DNA of 64,000 nt from Nonomuraea angiospora (GTDB taxonomy: Bacteria; Actinomycetota; Actinomycetes; Streptosporangiales; Streptosporangiaceae), in contig NZ_JADBEK010000001.1 of NCBI RefSeq assembly GCF_014873145.1, positions 8,308,001 through 8,372,000 of the forward strand, read 5' to 3'. Under the pieces are notes generated by a model, which had not been told where the DNA came from, made no database searches, and was given only the letters and a program-made list of their open reading frames with translations. Both the position numbers and the translations under genes were made by a program. Each line of letters begins with the position of its first letter. Within the stretch, counting starts at the first letter, position 1. Below, in pieces: positions 38,321 to 47,030 of the stretch.

Positions 38321-38698
38321 GTGGACAGCGAGAGTCTGGCCGCAGCCGGTCTCCTGGAAGCCCTGAGCCGGGCGTCAGGGATGCTCGCGGAATTACGTCA
38401 CCCGTTCGCCAGAAGCGAGCCCTTCTCCTATTTCCTCCCGCCCGCCGGCGCCCGCGTCGGCACCGGCCTCACGCTGCCCGATGGCCGCGAGGTCCGTTTC
38501 GAGGTCTCCATCACCGTCTTCGCCGGCGCCTTCCACATCGAGGGGTCGATCACCGCGGAGGACGAGCCGCTGTTCGAGCTCCCGCGCAAGAGCGTGCCGG
38601 ACCTCCGTGACGCCCTGGCCGTGCTGGACGACTACGCGGGGGAGGTGGTGGCCCCGGCGGGACGGCTGATCGACCAGCAACTGGACGAAATTGTCTAA
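38321..38698 (+). CDS. Hypothetical protein
   Basis: I do not recognise this 125-residue soluble protein. It starts at a GTG (MDSESLAAAGLLEALSRASG), has a central beta-rich stretch (GREVRFEVSITVFAGAFHIE) and a helical acidic end. It has no signal peptide, membrane segment or cysteine. Its stop codon lies inside the probable operator of the next operon. Codon use is normal for the window, so it is a real gene. Confidence 0.6.
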   Translation: MDSESLAAAGLLEALSRASGMLAELRHPFARSEPFSYFLPPAGARVGTGLTLPDGREVRFEVSITVFAGAFHIEGSITAEDEPLFELPRKSVPDLRDALAVLDDYAGEVVAPAGRLIDQQLDEIV

Positions 38699-38709
38699 CT
38701 GTCAGACAA
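38691..38709. promoter_or_regulatory. Probable GntR operator
   Basis: TTGTCTAAC-T-GTCAGACAA is a 19-bp dyad with 8 of 9 pairs matched, 9 nt before the EamA start. The core fits the T-x-GT-x3-AC form of FadR-type GntR sites (TTGTCTGACAG on the minus strand). The second gene of the operon is itself a GntR/FCD regulator, so autoregulation is likely. Confidence 0.55.
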
Positions 38710-38717
38710 TGGTGGGC

Positions 38718-39608
38718 ATGAGAAACGGACCACCCGCCGTTGTCGCTGCCTCCGTGCTCTGGGGCACGGCCGGGACGGCAGGACTGCTCGTCTCCGCCGA
38801 CTCCGTCGCACTGGCCGCCGCACGGCTGGTCATCGGGGGGACGGCGCTCGCGCTCGTGGCCGGGGCCGGCGTCAGGAAGGCGATCAGGCCGAGCCTGCTG
38901 CTGGCCGCCGTCGCGGTCGCCGCGTACCAGCTCTGCTTCTTCGCCGCCGTCGCCCGCACGGGGGTCGCCATCGGCACCGTGGTGGCGATCGGGAGCGGGC
39001 CCGTCTTCACGGGGCTGCTGTCCTGGCTCCTCCACGGTCACCGGCCGACCGCGCGGTGGGCCGCGGCGACCGCCGCGGCCATCTGCGGGTGCGCCGCGCT
39101 CATCGTGGGCGGCGGGGCCGAGGCCGGCGGGCAGACGGTCTCGGGGGTGCTGTTCGCGCTGCTCGGCGGCCTGCTCTACGCCTTCTACGCGGTCATGGCC
39201 GCGCGGGCGATCGGCCGCGGGGCCGAGTCCAACGCCGTCATGGGGGTCATGTTCGGCGGTGCGGCGCTCATCATGCTGCCCGTCCTCCTGGCGAACGGGC
39301 TCGCCTGGATGAGCGAGCCGCGCGGGCTGCTCGCCGTCCTCTACCTGGGCCTCGGCACCACGGCCCTGTCCTACTTCCTGTACGGCAGGGGCCTGCGGAC
39401 CACGCCGGTGGCCACGGCCGCCACGCTGGCCCTGGCGGAGCCGGCGGTCGCGGCGCTGCTCGGCCTGGTGGTGCTCGGCGAGCGGCTGGCCCCGATCTCG
39501 ATCGCGGGCCTGGTGCTCCTCGCGCTGAGCCTGGTGGCCGTGGCGATCCCGGAGAAAGCACGCGACCAAGAGCCCGTGCCGGAAAGGGAGCTAGAGTCGC
39601 AGCCGTGA
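38718..39608 (+). CDS. EamA family transporter
   Basis: This 296-residue membrane protein has ten helices in two EamA repeats, beginning PAVVAASVLWGTAGTAGLL and with the second repeat from VSGVLFALLGGLLYAFYAVM. The family exports amino acids or other metabolites; substrate unknown. I chose the ATG at 38718 over an in-frame TTG at 38691, because the latter would put the dyad inside the gene. It overlaps the GntR gene by 4 nt, so the regulator probably responds to the exported compound. Confidence 0.85.
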   Translation: MRNGPPAVVAASVLWGTAGTAGLLVSADSVALAAARLVIGGTALALVAGAGVRKAIRPSLLLAAVAVAAYQLCFFAAVARTGVAIGTVVAIGSGPVFTGLLSWLLHGHRPTARWAAATAAAICGCAALIVGGGAEAGGQTVSGVLFALLGGLLYAFYAVMAARAIGRGAESNAVMGVMFGGAALIMLPVLLANGLAWMSEPRGLLAVLYLGLGTTALSYFLYGRGLRTTPVATAATLALAEPAVAALLGLVVLGERLAPISIAGLVLLALSLVAVAIPEKARDQEPVPERELESQP

Positions 39609-40228
39609 CGTTGCCGCTCAGACCCGTCTCCACCGTCGGCGCGCTCGCCGACTCCCTGCGCAGCAGGGTGCTGTCCGGCGAGATCCCGCCCGGCACCCCG
39701 CTGCCCGAGCAGGAGATCGCCGCCTCGTACGGCGTCGCCAGGCCGACCGTGCGCGAAGCGCTGGCGAGCCTCGTCCACGAGGGGCTGCTGAGACGCGAGC
39801 GCAACCGCAGCGCTTATGTCCCCGAGGTGACGCTTTCGGACCTCGACGATCTCATGTACGTGCGCAGGCCGCTCGAAGACCTCATGGCGCAGGCCGTGGC
39901 CGGGCAGCGGGTCCCCGGGGCGGAGGCCGCGCTGCACCGGATGGCGGCCCTGCCCGCCGACGCGCCCTGGTCGGAGAGCGTGGCCGAGCACATGGCGATG
40001 CACCAGGCGCTGATCGAGGCGGTGGGCAGCCCCCGGCTCGAACGGCTCTACGGAGTCCTGGCGGCGGAGACGCGGCTCGGGCTGGTGCGGCTCCGGGAGG
40101 TCTACACGGACCGGGACGTTTTGGTGCGCGAGCATCGCGAGCTGCTCGACGCCATCGCCGACGGCCCACCGGACGCGGCCAGGGCGGCGGTGGCCGCGCA
40201 TCTCAGCCACTCGTGGGGCGGTCACTGA
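39605..40228 (+). CDS. GntR family regulator, FCD subfamily
   Basis: The 207-residue regulator has an N-terminal winged helix (ALADSLRSRVLSGEIPPGTP, then ASYGVARPTVREALASLVHE) and a C-terminal FCD ligand domain with likely metal-binding histidines (MHQALIEAVG, REHRELLDAI, AHLSHSW). The GTG start sits in a GTGA overlap with the EamA gene. It probably represses the operon through the dyad at 38691-38709. Ligands of FCD regulators are usually small carboxylates. Confidence 0.9.
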   Translation: MTLPLRPVSTVGALADSLRSRVLSGEIPPGTPLPEQEIAASYGVARPTVREALASLVHEGLLRRERNRSAYVPEVTLSDLDDLMYVRRPLEDLMAQAVAGQRVPGAEAALHRMAALPADAPWSESVAEHMAMHQALIEAVGSPRLERLYGVLAAETRLGLVRLREVYTDRDVLVREHRELLDAIADGPPDAARAAVAAHLSHSWGGH

Positions 40229-40296
40229 GGGGGTCAACCGCACCATTGTGTGCGAACCCTTGCGGGACAGCCCCTGAACTCGCAAGAATCGCGCCC

Positions 40297-40647
40297 ATGC
40301 ACGGCAATCCGATGCCGGACTCCTACGTATATGTCACGGAAGAGGGCGTCACCCGTCACTACGCGGACGGTAGCGTCGAGGCCCTCGCCTGGGAGGACGT
40401 GGTGGAGGTCCGTGTCGTCACCGAGGCCGGGGAGGACGTCCTCTACATCCTGCTCGACCGCGACGGCGAGGGCTGTGTCGTGCCGCGTTCGGCCACGGAC
40501 GCCACCTTCCTGGCGCGGCTGCGCTATCTGCCCGACTTCGACCTCGATCGGCTGGCCCTGGCCGCCGACTCCACGGGTGACGGGGTTGTGGTCGTCTGGC
40601 GCAGTCCTGACCCGCCGTCCGCATTGCCGGATCTGGAGTACGACTAG
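40297..40647 (+). CDS. Hypothetical protein
   Basis: This 116-residue acidic protein starts at the ATG at 40297 (MHGNPMPDSYVYV); Met at 40312 is an alternative. It looks like a small all-beta domain with strands VTRHYADGSVEALAWEDV, VEVRVVTEAGEDVLYILL and DGEGCVVPR, then a short helix. This pattern recurs in small cytoplasmic actinomycete proteins of unknown function. It has no membrane segment or signal. Confidence 0.6.
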   Translation: MHGNPMPDSYVYVTEEGVTRHYADGSVEALAWEDVVEVRVVTEAGEDVLYILLDRDGEGCVVPRSATDATFLARLRYLPDFDLDRLALAADSTGDGVVVVWRSPDPPSALPDLEYD

Positions 40648-40917
40648 CGGCTTGATTCAGCCGCAACCTGCCGAAATACCCCCGTAAACCGCACATTTTG
40701 CCAGCCAGAACGCTGCACTTATGGATCGTTCCGTCAAGCCCTTCTGTTGCTGAGCCCTCGTCCGATTGTGGACATTGGACGTTATTCCCCGTACCGGAAT
40801 CGATCTTTACTCTTTAGTGGGGGCCGCCGCCCTTGATTGTGCGTGGGACATGTCAACCCATGTGGTTCAAGGAACGTCCTGTTATCGCGGTGCACAAAAG
40901 TTTCTCAGGGTGGTGCT
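40648..40917. other. AT-richer intergenic region before the glycan locus
   Basis: This 270-nt stretch is less GC-rich than its surroundings, most clearly at 40680-40830. It must hold the promoter for the initiating transferase and probably the operon behind it. I see no clean -35/-10 pair, dyad or attenuator; TTTACTCTTTAGT near 40806-40818 is the best -10-like sequence. Confidence 0.35.
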
Positions 40918-42384
40918 ATGAGGGTGGGGACTGGGGAGTCCGCTGTCGTGCTCCTCGGGGCCGTGCCACGCCGCGCGTCGAGCATCTGGACGCGCGCGTA
41001 CCTGCGGCTCCTGTTAGGCGGGGACACGACCTGCGCACTGCTGGCATGCGTCTGCGTGCTGGGCATCCGGCTCGTCGCCGGGGTGTTCATACCGTGGATC
41101 GAGTTCATGCTCGGACTCGGCCTGATCGTCGCCTGGCCCGTCGCGCTCATGATGGGCGGCGCGTACCGGCAGCGCGCCAACGGCGAGGGAACGGACGAGT
41201 TCAAGGCCGTCTTCAACGGCGGCGTCGGCCTGATGGCGACCGTCGCCATCCTGGCCTATGCGACGCAGACCGCGGTCGCGCGCAGCTTCGTGATGGCGAT
41301 GCTGCCGCTGGCGCTGCTGTCCACGCTGTACTTCCGCTACCGGATGCGTAAGCGTCTCCACCGCAGGAGAGCGGTCGGCGACTACATGCGCCAGGTGATC
41401 GCGGTCGGGCACCGGGAGTCGATCCTCGACCTGGTGATGCAGTTCAGGCGGCAGCCGCACCACGGGATGCAGGTGGTGGGAGCCTGCCTTCCCCACAGTG
41501 CGATGGACAGCGCGCTGGACATCGACCTCGACGGCATCCCCGTGCTCGGCTCCTTCGGCGACGTGGCCGAGGTGGTCGAGCGCGTGCGGGCCGACGCCGT
41601 GGCCGTGCTGGCCTGCCCGGAGCTGGACGGGGCCGCGCTGCGCCGGCTGGCCTGGAGCCTGGAGACCGCGCGCACCGACCTCTTCGTGGCCCCCGCGCTC
41701 ATGGACGTGGCCGGGCCGCGCATCAGCATCAGGCCGGTCGCGGGGATGCCGCTCCTGCACCTGGAGCACCCCGAGTTCGACGGCACCAAGCAGGTCGCGA
41801 AGACCGTCTTCGACCGCCTGGTGGCGGCGACCGCCCTGCTGCTCCTGGCGCTGCCGCTGCTGGCCATCGCGCTGGTGATCCGCCTCACCAGCCAGGGGCC
41901 CGCGCTGTTCCACCAGGTGAGGGTGGGCAAAGGCGGCAAAGAGTTCCATGTCGTGAAATTTCGTACGATGGTGGTTGATGCGGAGCGGCTCAAGAGCGCG
42001 CTTCTGGACTCGAACGAGTTCGACGGCGTGCTCTTCAAGATTAGGAACGATCCAAGAATCACTCGGGTAGGCGCTTTCCTGCGGAAATACTCGCTCGACG
42101 AGCTGCCCCAGCTGCTGAACGTGCTCCGAGGAGAGATGTCCCTGGTCGGCCCCCGCCCGCCGCTGCCGGAGGAGGTGGGCCAGTACGGCGCCGACGTCCG
42201 CCGCCGGCTGGTGGTCAAACCGGGCATGACCGGGCTCTGGCAGGTCAGCGGCCGCTCCGACCTGAGCTGGGAGGAGTCCGTACGCCTCGACCTGCGGTAC
42301 GTGGAGAACTGGTCGCTCATCCTCGACCTGCAGATCCTCTGGAAGACCTGGTCCGTCGTCACCCGTGGAGAAGGGGCTTACTAG
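40918..42384 (+). CDS. Undecaprenyl-phosphate sugar-1-phosphate transferase (WbaP/WcaJ type)
   Basis: This 488-residue polyisoprenyl-phosphate hexose-1-phosphate transferase starts glycan assembly by moving a sugar-phosphate to the lipid carrier. Layout: about four N-terminal helices to residue 145, a CoA-binding-like domain (residues 150-260), a re-entrant helix (LVAATALLLLALPLLAIALV), then the catalytic domain with KEFHVVKFRTMVVDA, SLDELPQLLNVLRGEMSLVG, PRPPLPEE and KPGMTGLWQVSGRS. The ATG at 40918 follows AGGGTGG; 27 further in-frame codons upstream look non-coding. RmlA follows after 2 nt, so it leads the operon. Confidence 0.93.
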   Translation: MRVGTGESAVVLLGAVPRRASSIWTRAYLRLLLGGDTTCALLACVCVLGIRLVAGVFIPWIEFMLGLGLIVAWPVALMMGGAYRQRANGEGTDEFKAVFNGGVGLMATVAILAYATQTAVARSFVMAMLPLALLSTLYFRYRMRKRLHRRRAVGDYMRQVIAVGHRESILDLVMQFRRQPHHGMQVVGACLPHSAMDSALDIDLDGIPVLGSFGDVAEVVERVRADAVAVLACPELDGAALRRLAWSLETARTDLFVAPALMDVAGPRISIRPVAGMPLLHLEHPEFDGTKQVAKTVFDRLVAATALLLLALPLLAIALVIRLTSQGPALFHQVRVGKGGKEFHVVKFRTMVVDAERLKSALLDSNEFDGVLFKIRNDPRITRVGAFLRKYSLDELPQLLNVLRGEMSLVGPRPPLPEEVGQYGADVRRRLVVKPGMTGLWQVSGRSDLSWEESVRLDLRYVENWSLILDLQILWKTWSVVTRGEGAY

Positions 42385-42386
42385 CG

Positions 42387-43454
42387 GTGAAAGCACTCGT
42401 GCTCGCCGGCGGGTCGGGCACACGGCTCCGGCCCATCACGCACACCTCGGCCAAGCAACTGGTGCCGGTCGCGAACAAGCCGGTCCTCTTCTACGGGCTG
42501 GAGGCGATCGCGGCGGCGGGCATCAGGGAGCTCGGCCTGGTGGTCGGCGACACCCATGCGGAGATCGAGTCCGCCGTGGGGGACGGCTCGGCCTTCGGGC
42601 TGCAGGTCACCTACCTGCGGCAGGAGGCCCCGCTCGGGCTCGCGCACGGTGTGCTGATCGCCAGGGAGTTCCTGGGCGACGAGGACTTCGTCATGTACCT
42701 GGGCGACAACTTCGTCGTGGGCGGCATCAACGACCTGGTGGACAGGTTCGCCCGCGAGCGGCCCGCCGCTCAGATCATGCTGACCAGGGTCGGCGACCCG
42801 CGCCAGTTCGGGGTGGCCGAGCTCGACGCCGCCGGCCGGGTGATCGGCCTGGAGGAGAAGCCCGCCCGCCCCAAGAGCGACCTGGCGCTGGTCGGCGTCT
42901 ACCTGTTCAGCCCGGCCGTCCACGCGGCGGTGGCCGAGCTCAAGCCGTCGTGGCGGGGCGAGCTGGAGATCACCGACGCGATCCAGTGGCTGATCGAGGC
43001 GGGGCTGCGCGTCGAGTCCTCGGTGATCTCCGGCTACTGGAAGGACACCGGCAACGTCACCGACATGCTGGAGGTCAACCGGCTGGTCCTGGAGTCGGTC
43101 GAGCCCAGCGTACGCGGGCACGTGGACGACGCCAGCGAGCTGGTGGGCCGGGTGGTCGTCGCGGAGGGGGCCGTGGTCGAGCGGTCCAGGATCGTCGGCC
43201 CGGTGATCATCGGTCACGGCGCGCGGATCCGTGACAGCTACGTCGGCCCCTTCACCTCCATCGGCGCCGACTGCGCCGTCACCGGCAGCGAGATCGAGTA
43301 TTCGATCGTGCTGCCCAGGGCCTCCATCGCCGGGGTCGGCCGCATCGAGTCGTCGCTGATCGGCCACGACGTCGAGGTCACCCCGGCACCCAACACGCCC
43401 AGAGCCCACCGTCTCGTGCTGGGCGATCACAGCAAGGTACAGATCAGTTCATGA
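42387..43454 (+). CDS. rmlA: Glucose-1-phosphate thymidylyltransferase, long form
   Basis: The 355-residue enzyme makes dTDP-glucose. The nucleotidyl-binding motif is LAGGSGTRLRPIT at residues 6-18, with SAKQLVPVANKP next and YLGDNFVVGG carrying the metal-binding Asp. After residue 240 a left-handed beta-helix with hexapeptide repeats follows, as in the StrD/actinomycete long form. The start is a GTG 2 nt behind the transferase. It overlaps rmlB by 4 nt. Confidence 0.93.
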   Translation: MKALVLAGGSGTRLRPITHTSAKQLVPVANKPVLFYGLEAIAAAGIRELGLVVGDTHAEIESAVGDGSAFGLQVTYLRQEAPLGLAHGVLIAREFLGDEDFVMYLGDNFVVGGINDLVDRFARERPAAQIMLTRVGDPRQFGVAELDAAGRVIGLEEKPARPKSDLALVGVYLFSPAVHAAVAELKPSWRGELEITDAIQWLIEAGLRVESSVISGYWKDTGNVTDMLEVNRLVLESVEPSVRGHVDDASELVGRVVVAEGAVVERSRIVGPVIIGHGARIRDSYVGPFTSIGADCAVTGSEIEYSIVLPRASIAGVGRIESSLIGHDVEVTPAPNTPRAHRLVLGDHSKVQISS

Positions 43455-44377
43455 CCCGGATCCTGGTGACGGGCGGTGCGGGCTTCATCGGCTCGCACTT
43501 CGTCCGCAATCTGCACGACATGTACGTCACGGTGCTGGACAAGCTCACGTATGCCGGCAACCGGGCCAACCTCGAAGGAGCGCGCCACGAGTTCGTACAC
43601 GGGGACATCTGCGACGCCGAGCTGCTCAGGCGCGTCGTCCCCGGCCACGACCTCGTCGTGAACTTCGCGGCCGAGTCGCACGTGGACCGGTCGATCGAGG
43701 GCGCGGCCGAGTTCATGCGCACCAACGCGCTGGGCACCCAGACCCTCCTCCAGGCGTGCCTGGAGGCCGGGGTGCCGAAGGTGGTCCAGGTGTCGACCGA
43801 CGAGGTGTACGGGTCGATCGACATCGGCTCGTGGGACGAGGACGCGCCGCTGCGCCCGCGCTCGCCGTACGCGGCGTCGAAGGCCGCCGGCGACCTGATC
43901 GCCCGGGCCTACGCGATCACCTACGGCCTGAACGTCTCGATCACCAGGTGCGGCAACAACTACGGGCCGAGACAGTACCCGGAGAAACTCATCCCGCTGT
44001 TCCTGACGAACCTGATGCGCGGCCGGAAGGTCCCCCTGTACGGCGACGGCGGCAACGTCCGCGACTGGATCCACGTCGCCGACCACTGCGCCGGCATCCG
44101 GCTGGTCGCCGAGAAGGGCGAGCCGGGCGAGGTCTACAACATCGCGGGCACGGCCGAGCTGACCAACAAGGAGCTGACCGGCCGCCTGCTCCAGGCCTGC
44201 GGCAGGGGCTGGGACGCGGTCGAGTACGTCGAGGACCGCAAGGGCCACGACCGCAGGTACTCGATGGACGACGCGAAGCTGCGGGCGCTCGGCTACCGGC
44301 CGGAGATCCCGTTCGAGCAGGGGCTGAAGGAGACCGTCCGCTGGTACGCCGAGCACCGGGACTGGTGGACCTCGTGA
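43451..44377 (+). CDS. rmlB: dTDP-glucose 4,6-dehydratase
   Basis: The 308-residue extended SDR enzyme makes dTDP-4-keto-6-deoxyglucose. Visible are the NAD loop VTGGAGFIGSHF, the catalytic STDEVYGS segment (Asp-Glu that replaces the usual acid pair), SPYAASKAAGD with the YxxxK dyad, and RCGNNYGPRQYPEKLIP. Length is slightly below the 330 of E. coli RmlB. It overlaps rmlA by 4 nt. Confidence 0.95.
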   Translation: MTRILVTGGAGFIGSHFVRNLHDMYVTVLDKLTYAGNRANLEGARHEFVHGDICDAELLRRVVPGHDLVVNFAAESHVDRSIEGAAEFMRTNALGTQTLLQACLEAGVPKVVQVSTDEVYGSIDIGSWDEDAPLRPRSPYAASKAAGDLIARAYAITYGLNVSITRCGNNYGPRQYPEKLIPLFLTNLMRGRKVPLYGDGGNVRDWIHVADHCAGIRLVAEKGEPGEVYNIAGTAELTNKELTGRLLQACGRGWDAVEYVEDRKGHDRRYSMDDAKLRALGYRPEIPFEQGLKETVRWYAEHRDWWTS

Positions 44378-44402
44378 TCGATCGGCTGTGCCGGGAGGCG
44401 GC

Positions 44403-45254
44403 ATGAGGTGGCTCATCACGGGCGCCGGCGGCATGCTCGCCGCCGACGTCCTGGACAGGGCGGCATTGACCGGGGAGCCGGTGCTCGCGCTCGGCCGGGC
44501 CGAGCTGGACCTGCGCGACAGGCGCGCGGTGCGGGACTTCGTGTCCGCCTACCGGCCGAGAGTCGTGATCAACTGCGCCGGCTGGACCGCGGTGGACGAC
44601 GCCGAGGCCGGCGAGGCGGAGGCGCTGGCGGTCAACGGGCATGCCGTGCGCTGGCTGGCCGAGGCCTGCGACCTGGCGGCGGCGCGGCTGGTGCACGTCT
44701 CCACCGACTACGTCTTCGACGGGGACGGCGTGGTGCCGTACGCGGAGGACGCGCCGACGGGGCCGATCAACGCGTACGGGCGGACCAAGCTCGCCGGGGA
44801 GTACGCGGCGCTGGAGCACGGGCACTACGTGGTGCGCAGCGCCTGGCTCTACGGCGCGGGCGGCGCGAACTTCGTGCGGACCATGATCCGGCTGGCGGAC
44901 GAGCGGCCCACGGTCGACGTGGTCGACGACCAGCACGGCCAGCCGACCTGGGCGGCCGACCTGGCGGACTACCTCGTCCGGCTGGCCCGCTCCGACCTGC
45001 CGCCGGGCGTCTACCACGGCACCAGCGCGGGCGAGACCACCTGGTGCGGGTTCGCCAAGGAGATCTTCGGCCTGCTCGGCGCCGACCCGGACCGCGTACA
45101 CCCCGTGACCAGCGAGGCCTTCCCCCGCCCGGCCAAGCGGCCGGCCTACAGCGTGCTCGCGCACACGAAGGGGGAGCCGATCCGGCACTGGCGCACGGCG
45201 CTGCACGCGGCCTGGCCGGTGCTGATGCGTGGGCGTCGGTGCAGCGTCGTCTGA
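44403..45254 (+). CDS. rmlD: dTDP-4-dehydrorhamnose reductase
   Basis: The 283-residue SDR enzyme completes dTDP-rhamnose or a related 6-deoxyhexose. Motifs: ITGAGGMLA, INCAGWTAVDDAE, HVSTDYVFDGD and PINAYGRTKLAGE. I chose the ATG at 44403 (MRWLITGAGG); five more in-frame codons upstream add only MPGGG. The 3' end overlaps the phosphatase-like gene by 16 nt. rmlC is missing from this run and lies 8 kb away on the other strand. Confidence 0.93.
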   Translation: MRWLITGAGGMLAADVLDRAALTGEPVLALGRAELDLRDRRAVRDFVSAYRPRVVINCAGWTAVDDAEAGEAEALAVNGHAVRWLAEACDLAAARLVHVSTDYVFDGDGVVPYAEDAPTGPINAYGRTKLAGEYAALEHGHYVVRSAWLYGAGGANFVRTMIRLADERPTVDVVDDQHGQPTWAADLADYLVRLARSDLPPGVYHGTSAGETTWCGFAKEIFGLLGADPDRVHPVTSEAFPRPAKRPAYSVLAHTKGEPIRHWRTALHAAWPVLMRGRRCSVV

Positions 45255-46198
45255 AGGACTCGGTGCTGTGGCTCATGGTGGCGGGCCTGGCCGGGTGGGC
45301 GGGCCTGCGCCTGTGCGGCTGGGAGCCGAAGTTCGTCTGGTCGCAGCTGGTGTCGTTCACTCCGTACGCGGCCGTGCTCGCTCTGGTGCCGCTGGGGTTC
45401 GCGATCTACCTGCGCTCCGGGGCGCTGGTGGCGGCCGCGCTCGTCGTGGCCGTCGCCTTCGCGGTCATCGTGCTGCCGCGGGCGATCCCGGAGGGCAACC
45501 CGCCCGCCGGCGGTCCGGTGCTGCGGGTGATGGCCGTCAACCTGCTGCACTCTTCCGTGCTGCCGCCCGATCTGGTCGACGCGGTCGAGCGCGAGCGGCC
45601 TGACGTGCTGCACCTGCTGGAGTTCACCGACCTGATGCGGGAACGGGTGGAGGAGCTCGGGCTGGGGCGGCTGCTGCCGTACAAGATCGTCTTGCCGGGG
45701 GAGGACTCCCAGGGCGCGGCGATCTACTCGCGCTACCCGCTGCGGCCGGGGGACGCGCCGATCGCGGCCCCCGCCTTCGTGGAGAGCCCGCGCCACCTTC
45801 CCGCCGTCGTCACCCTGCCGGGCGGGCGGGAGGTGGACCTCGTCGCGGTCCACGCGTGCGCGCCCTCCGAGGGCTGGCGTACGGCGTGCTGGGCGTCGAG
45901 CATCCGGGCGCTGCCACCTGCCGGAGGGCGCCTGCGCGTGCTGGCCGGGGACTTCAACTCCACCCTGGACCACGCGGTGCTGCGCGACCTGATCGCCACC
46001 GGCTACCGGGACGCCGCCCACGTCACCGGCCAGGGGCTGTCCATGACCTGGCCCTACTACGAACAGTCGCGGTTGTTCCCGAAGGTGGCCATCGATCACG
46101 TGCTGGCCGACCCCCGGATCGCGATCCGGAGCTTCCGGACCCTGCGGATGCCCAGGACGGACCATCGCGCGACGCTCACCGAGCTGGTCCTTCCGTGA
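45239..46198 (+). CDS. Membrane-anchored endonuclease/exonuclease/phosphatase (EEP) family protein
   Basis: Of 319 residues, the first 95 form three hydrophobic helices. The rest is an EEP-fold domain facing out of the cell: VMAVNLLHSS, VLHLLEFTDL with the metal Glu, VDLVAVHACAP with the catalytic His, LAGDFNST with Asp-x-Asn, and the final TDHRATLTEL with Asp-His. Relatives in actinomycetes act on phosphodiesters, including lipids. The start is a GTG overlapping rmlD by 16 nt; GTG 45263 is an alternative. In this locus a phosphatase acting on carrier lipid or on a glycan phosphodiester is plausible but unproven. Confidence 0.83.
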   Translation: MQRRLKDSVLWLMVAGLAGWAGLRLCGWEPKFVWSQLVSFTPYAAVLALVPLGFAIYLRSGALVAAALVVAVAFAVIVLPRAIPEGNPPAGGPVLRVMAVNLLHSSVLPPDLVDAVERERPDVLHLLEFTDLMRERVEELGLGRLLPYKIVLPGEDSQGAAIYSRYPLRPGDAPIAAPAFVESPRHLPAVVTLPGGREVDLVAVHACAPSEGWRTACWASSIRALPPAGGRLRVLAGDFNSTLDHAVLRDLIATGYRDAAHVTGQGLSMTWPYYEQSRLFPKVAIDHVLADPRIAIRSFRTLRMPRTDHRATLTELVLP

Positions 46199-46250
46199 TG
46201 TCACGTTTCCGGAGCCGGAACCGATATGTCATGGACACCCAGGGGGATGG

Positions 46251-47030
46251 ATGACGAGGTTGCCGGAGCAGGCCTCCAGGAAGACGATACTCGGCACCAC
46301 ACTGGACGCCCTCACCATGCGCCAGGTGATCGCGCGGTGCGTGGCGGCGGTCTCGGAGAACAGGAGACTCACCATCGGCGTGGTGAACGCCGCCAAGGTG
46401 GTCAACATGCGGACGGACGCCGCATTACGGCAGTCCGTGGTCGACAGCGATCTCGTGCTGGCAGACGGGCAGTCGGTGGTCTGGGCGGCGCGGATGCTCG
46501 GTCACCGGCTTCCCGAGCGGGTCGCGGGCATCGACCTGTTCACGGAGCTGATGGCCGAGGGGCACCGGCGCGGCTACCGCGCCTATTTCCTCGGCGCGAC
46601 CGACGAGGTGCTGGCCGGGGTGCTGGCGGAGGTACGGCTGCGCTTTCCCGGGCTGGGCATCGCCGGTTCGCGCAACGGATACTTCGCGGTGGAGGACTCG
46701 GCCGAGGTCGCCGCCGAGATCGCCGAATCCCGAGCCGACCTGCTGTTCCTGGGCATCACCTCGCCGAAGAAGGAGATCTTCATCCGCGAGTGGGGCGAGA
46801 GCACCCGGGCGCGGATCATCCACGGCGTGGGCGGCTCGTTCGACGTGCTGGCCGGGCACACCCGCAGGGCGCCGCTGCGCTGGCAGCGCCTGGGCCTGGA
46901 ATGGCTCTACCGCATGCTGCAGGAGCCGTTGCGGCTCGGTCCGCGCTACGTGCGGACCAACGGCAGATTCCTGCTCCTGGTGCTCCGGGAGCGGGCCGGT
47001 GTCAAACGCAGGATCGAGGAGACGACGTGA
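46251..47030 (+). CDS. WecG/TagA/CpsF family glycosyltransferase
   Basis: The 259-residue family-26 glycosyltransferase typically adds the second sugar (ManNAc/ManNAcA type) to a lipid-linked precursor. Signatures: VVNAAKVVNMRTDAAL, SDLVLADGQSVVWAARMLG with the catalytic-type Asp, YRAYFLGATDEVLAGVL and LLFLGITSPKKEIFI. The C-terminus is basic (VKRRIEETT), consistent with peripheral membrane attachment. A strong AGGGGGATGG precedes the ATG. It overlaps the next gene by 4 nt. It should act right after the WbaP-type enzyme. Confidence 0.92.
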   Translation: MTRLPEQASRKTILGTTLDALTMRQVIARCVAAVSENRRLTIGVVNAAKVVNMRTDAALRQSVVDSDLVLADGQSVVWAARMLGHRLPERVAGIDLFTELMAEGHRRGYRAYFLGATDEVLAGVLAEVRLRFPGLGIAGSRNGYFAVEDSAEVAAEIAESRADLLFLGITSPKKEIFIREWGESTRARIIHGVGGSFDVLAGHTRRAPLRWQRLGLEWLYRMLQEPLRLGPRYVRTNGRFLLLVLRERAGVKRRIEETT

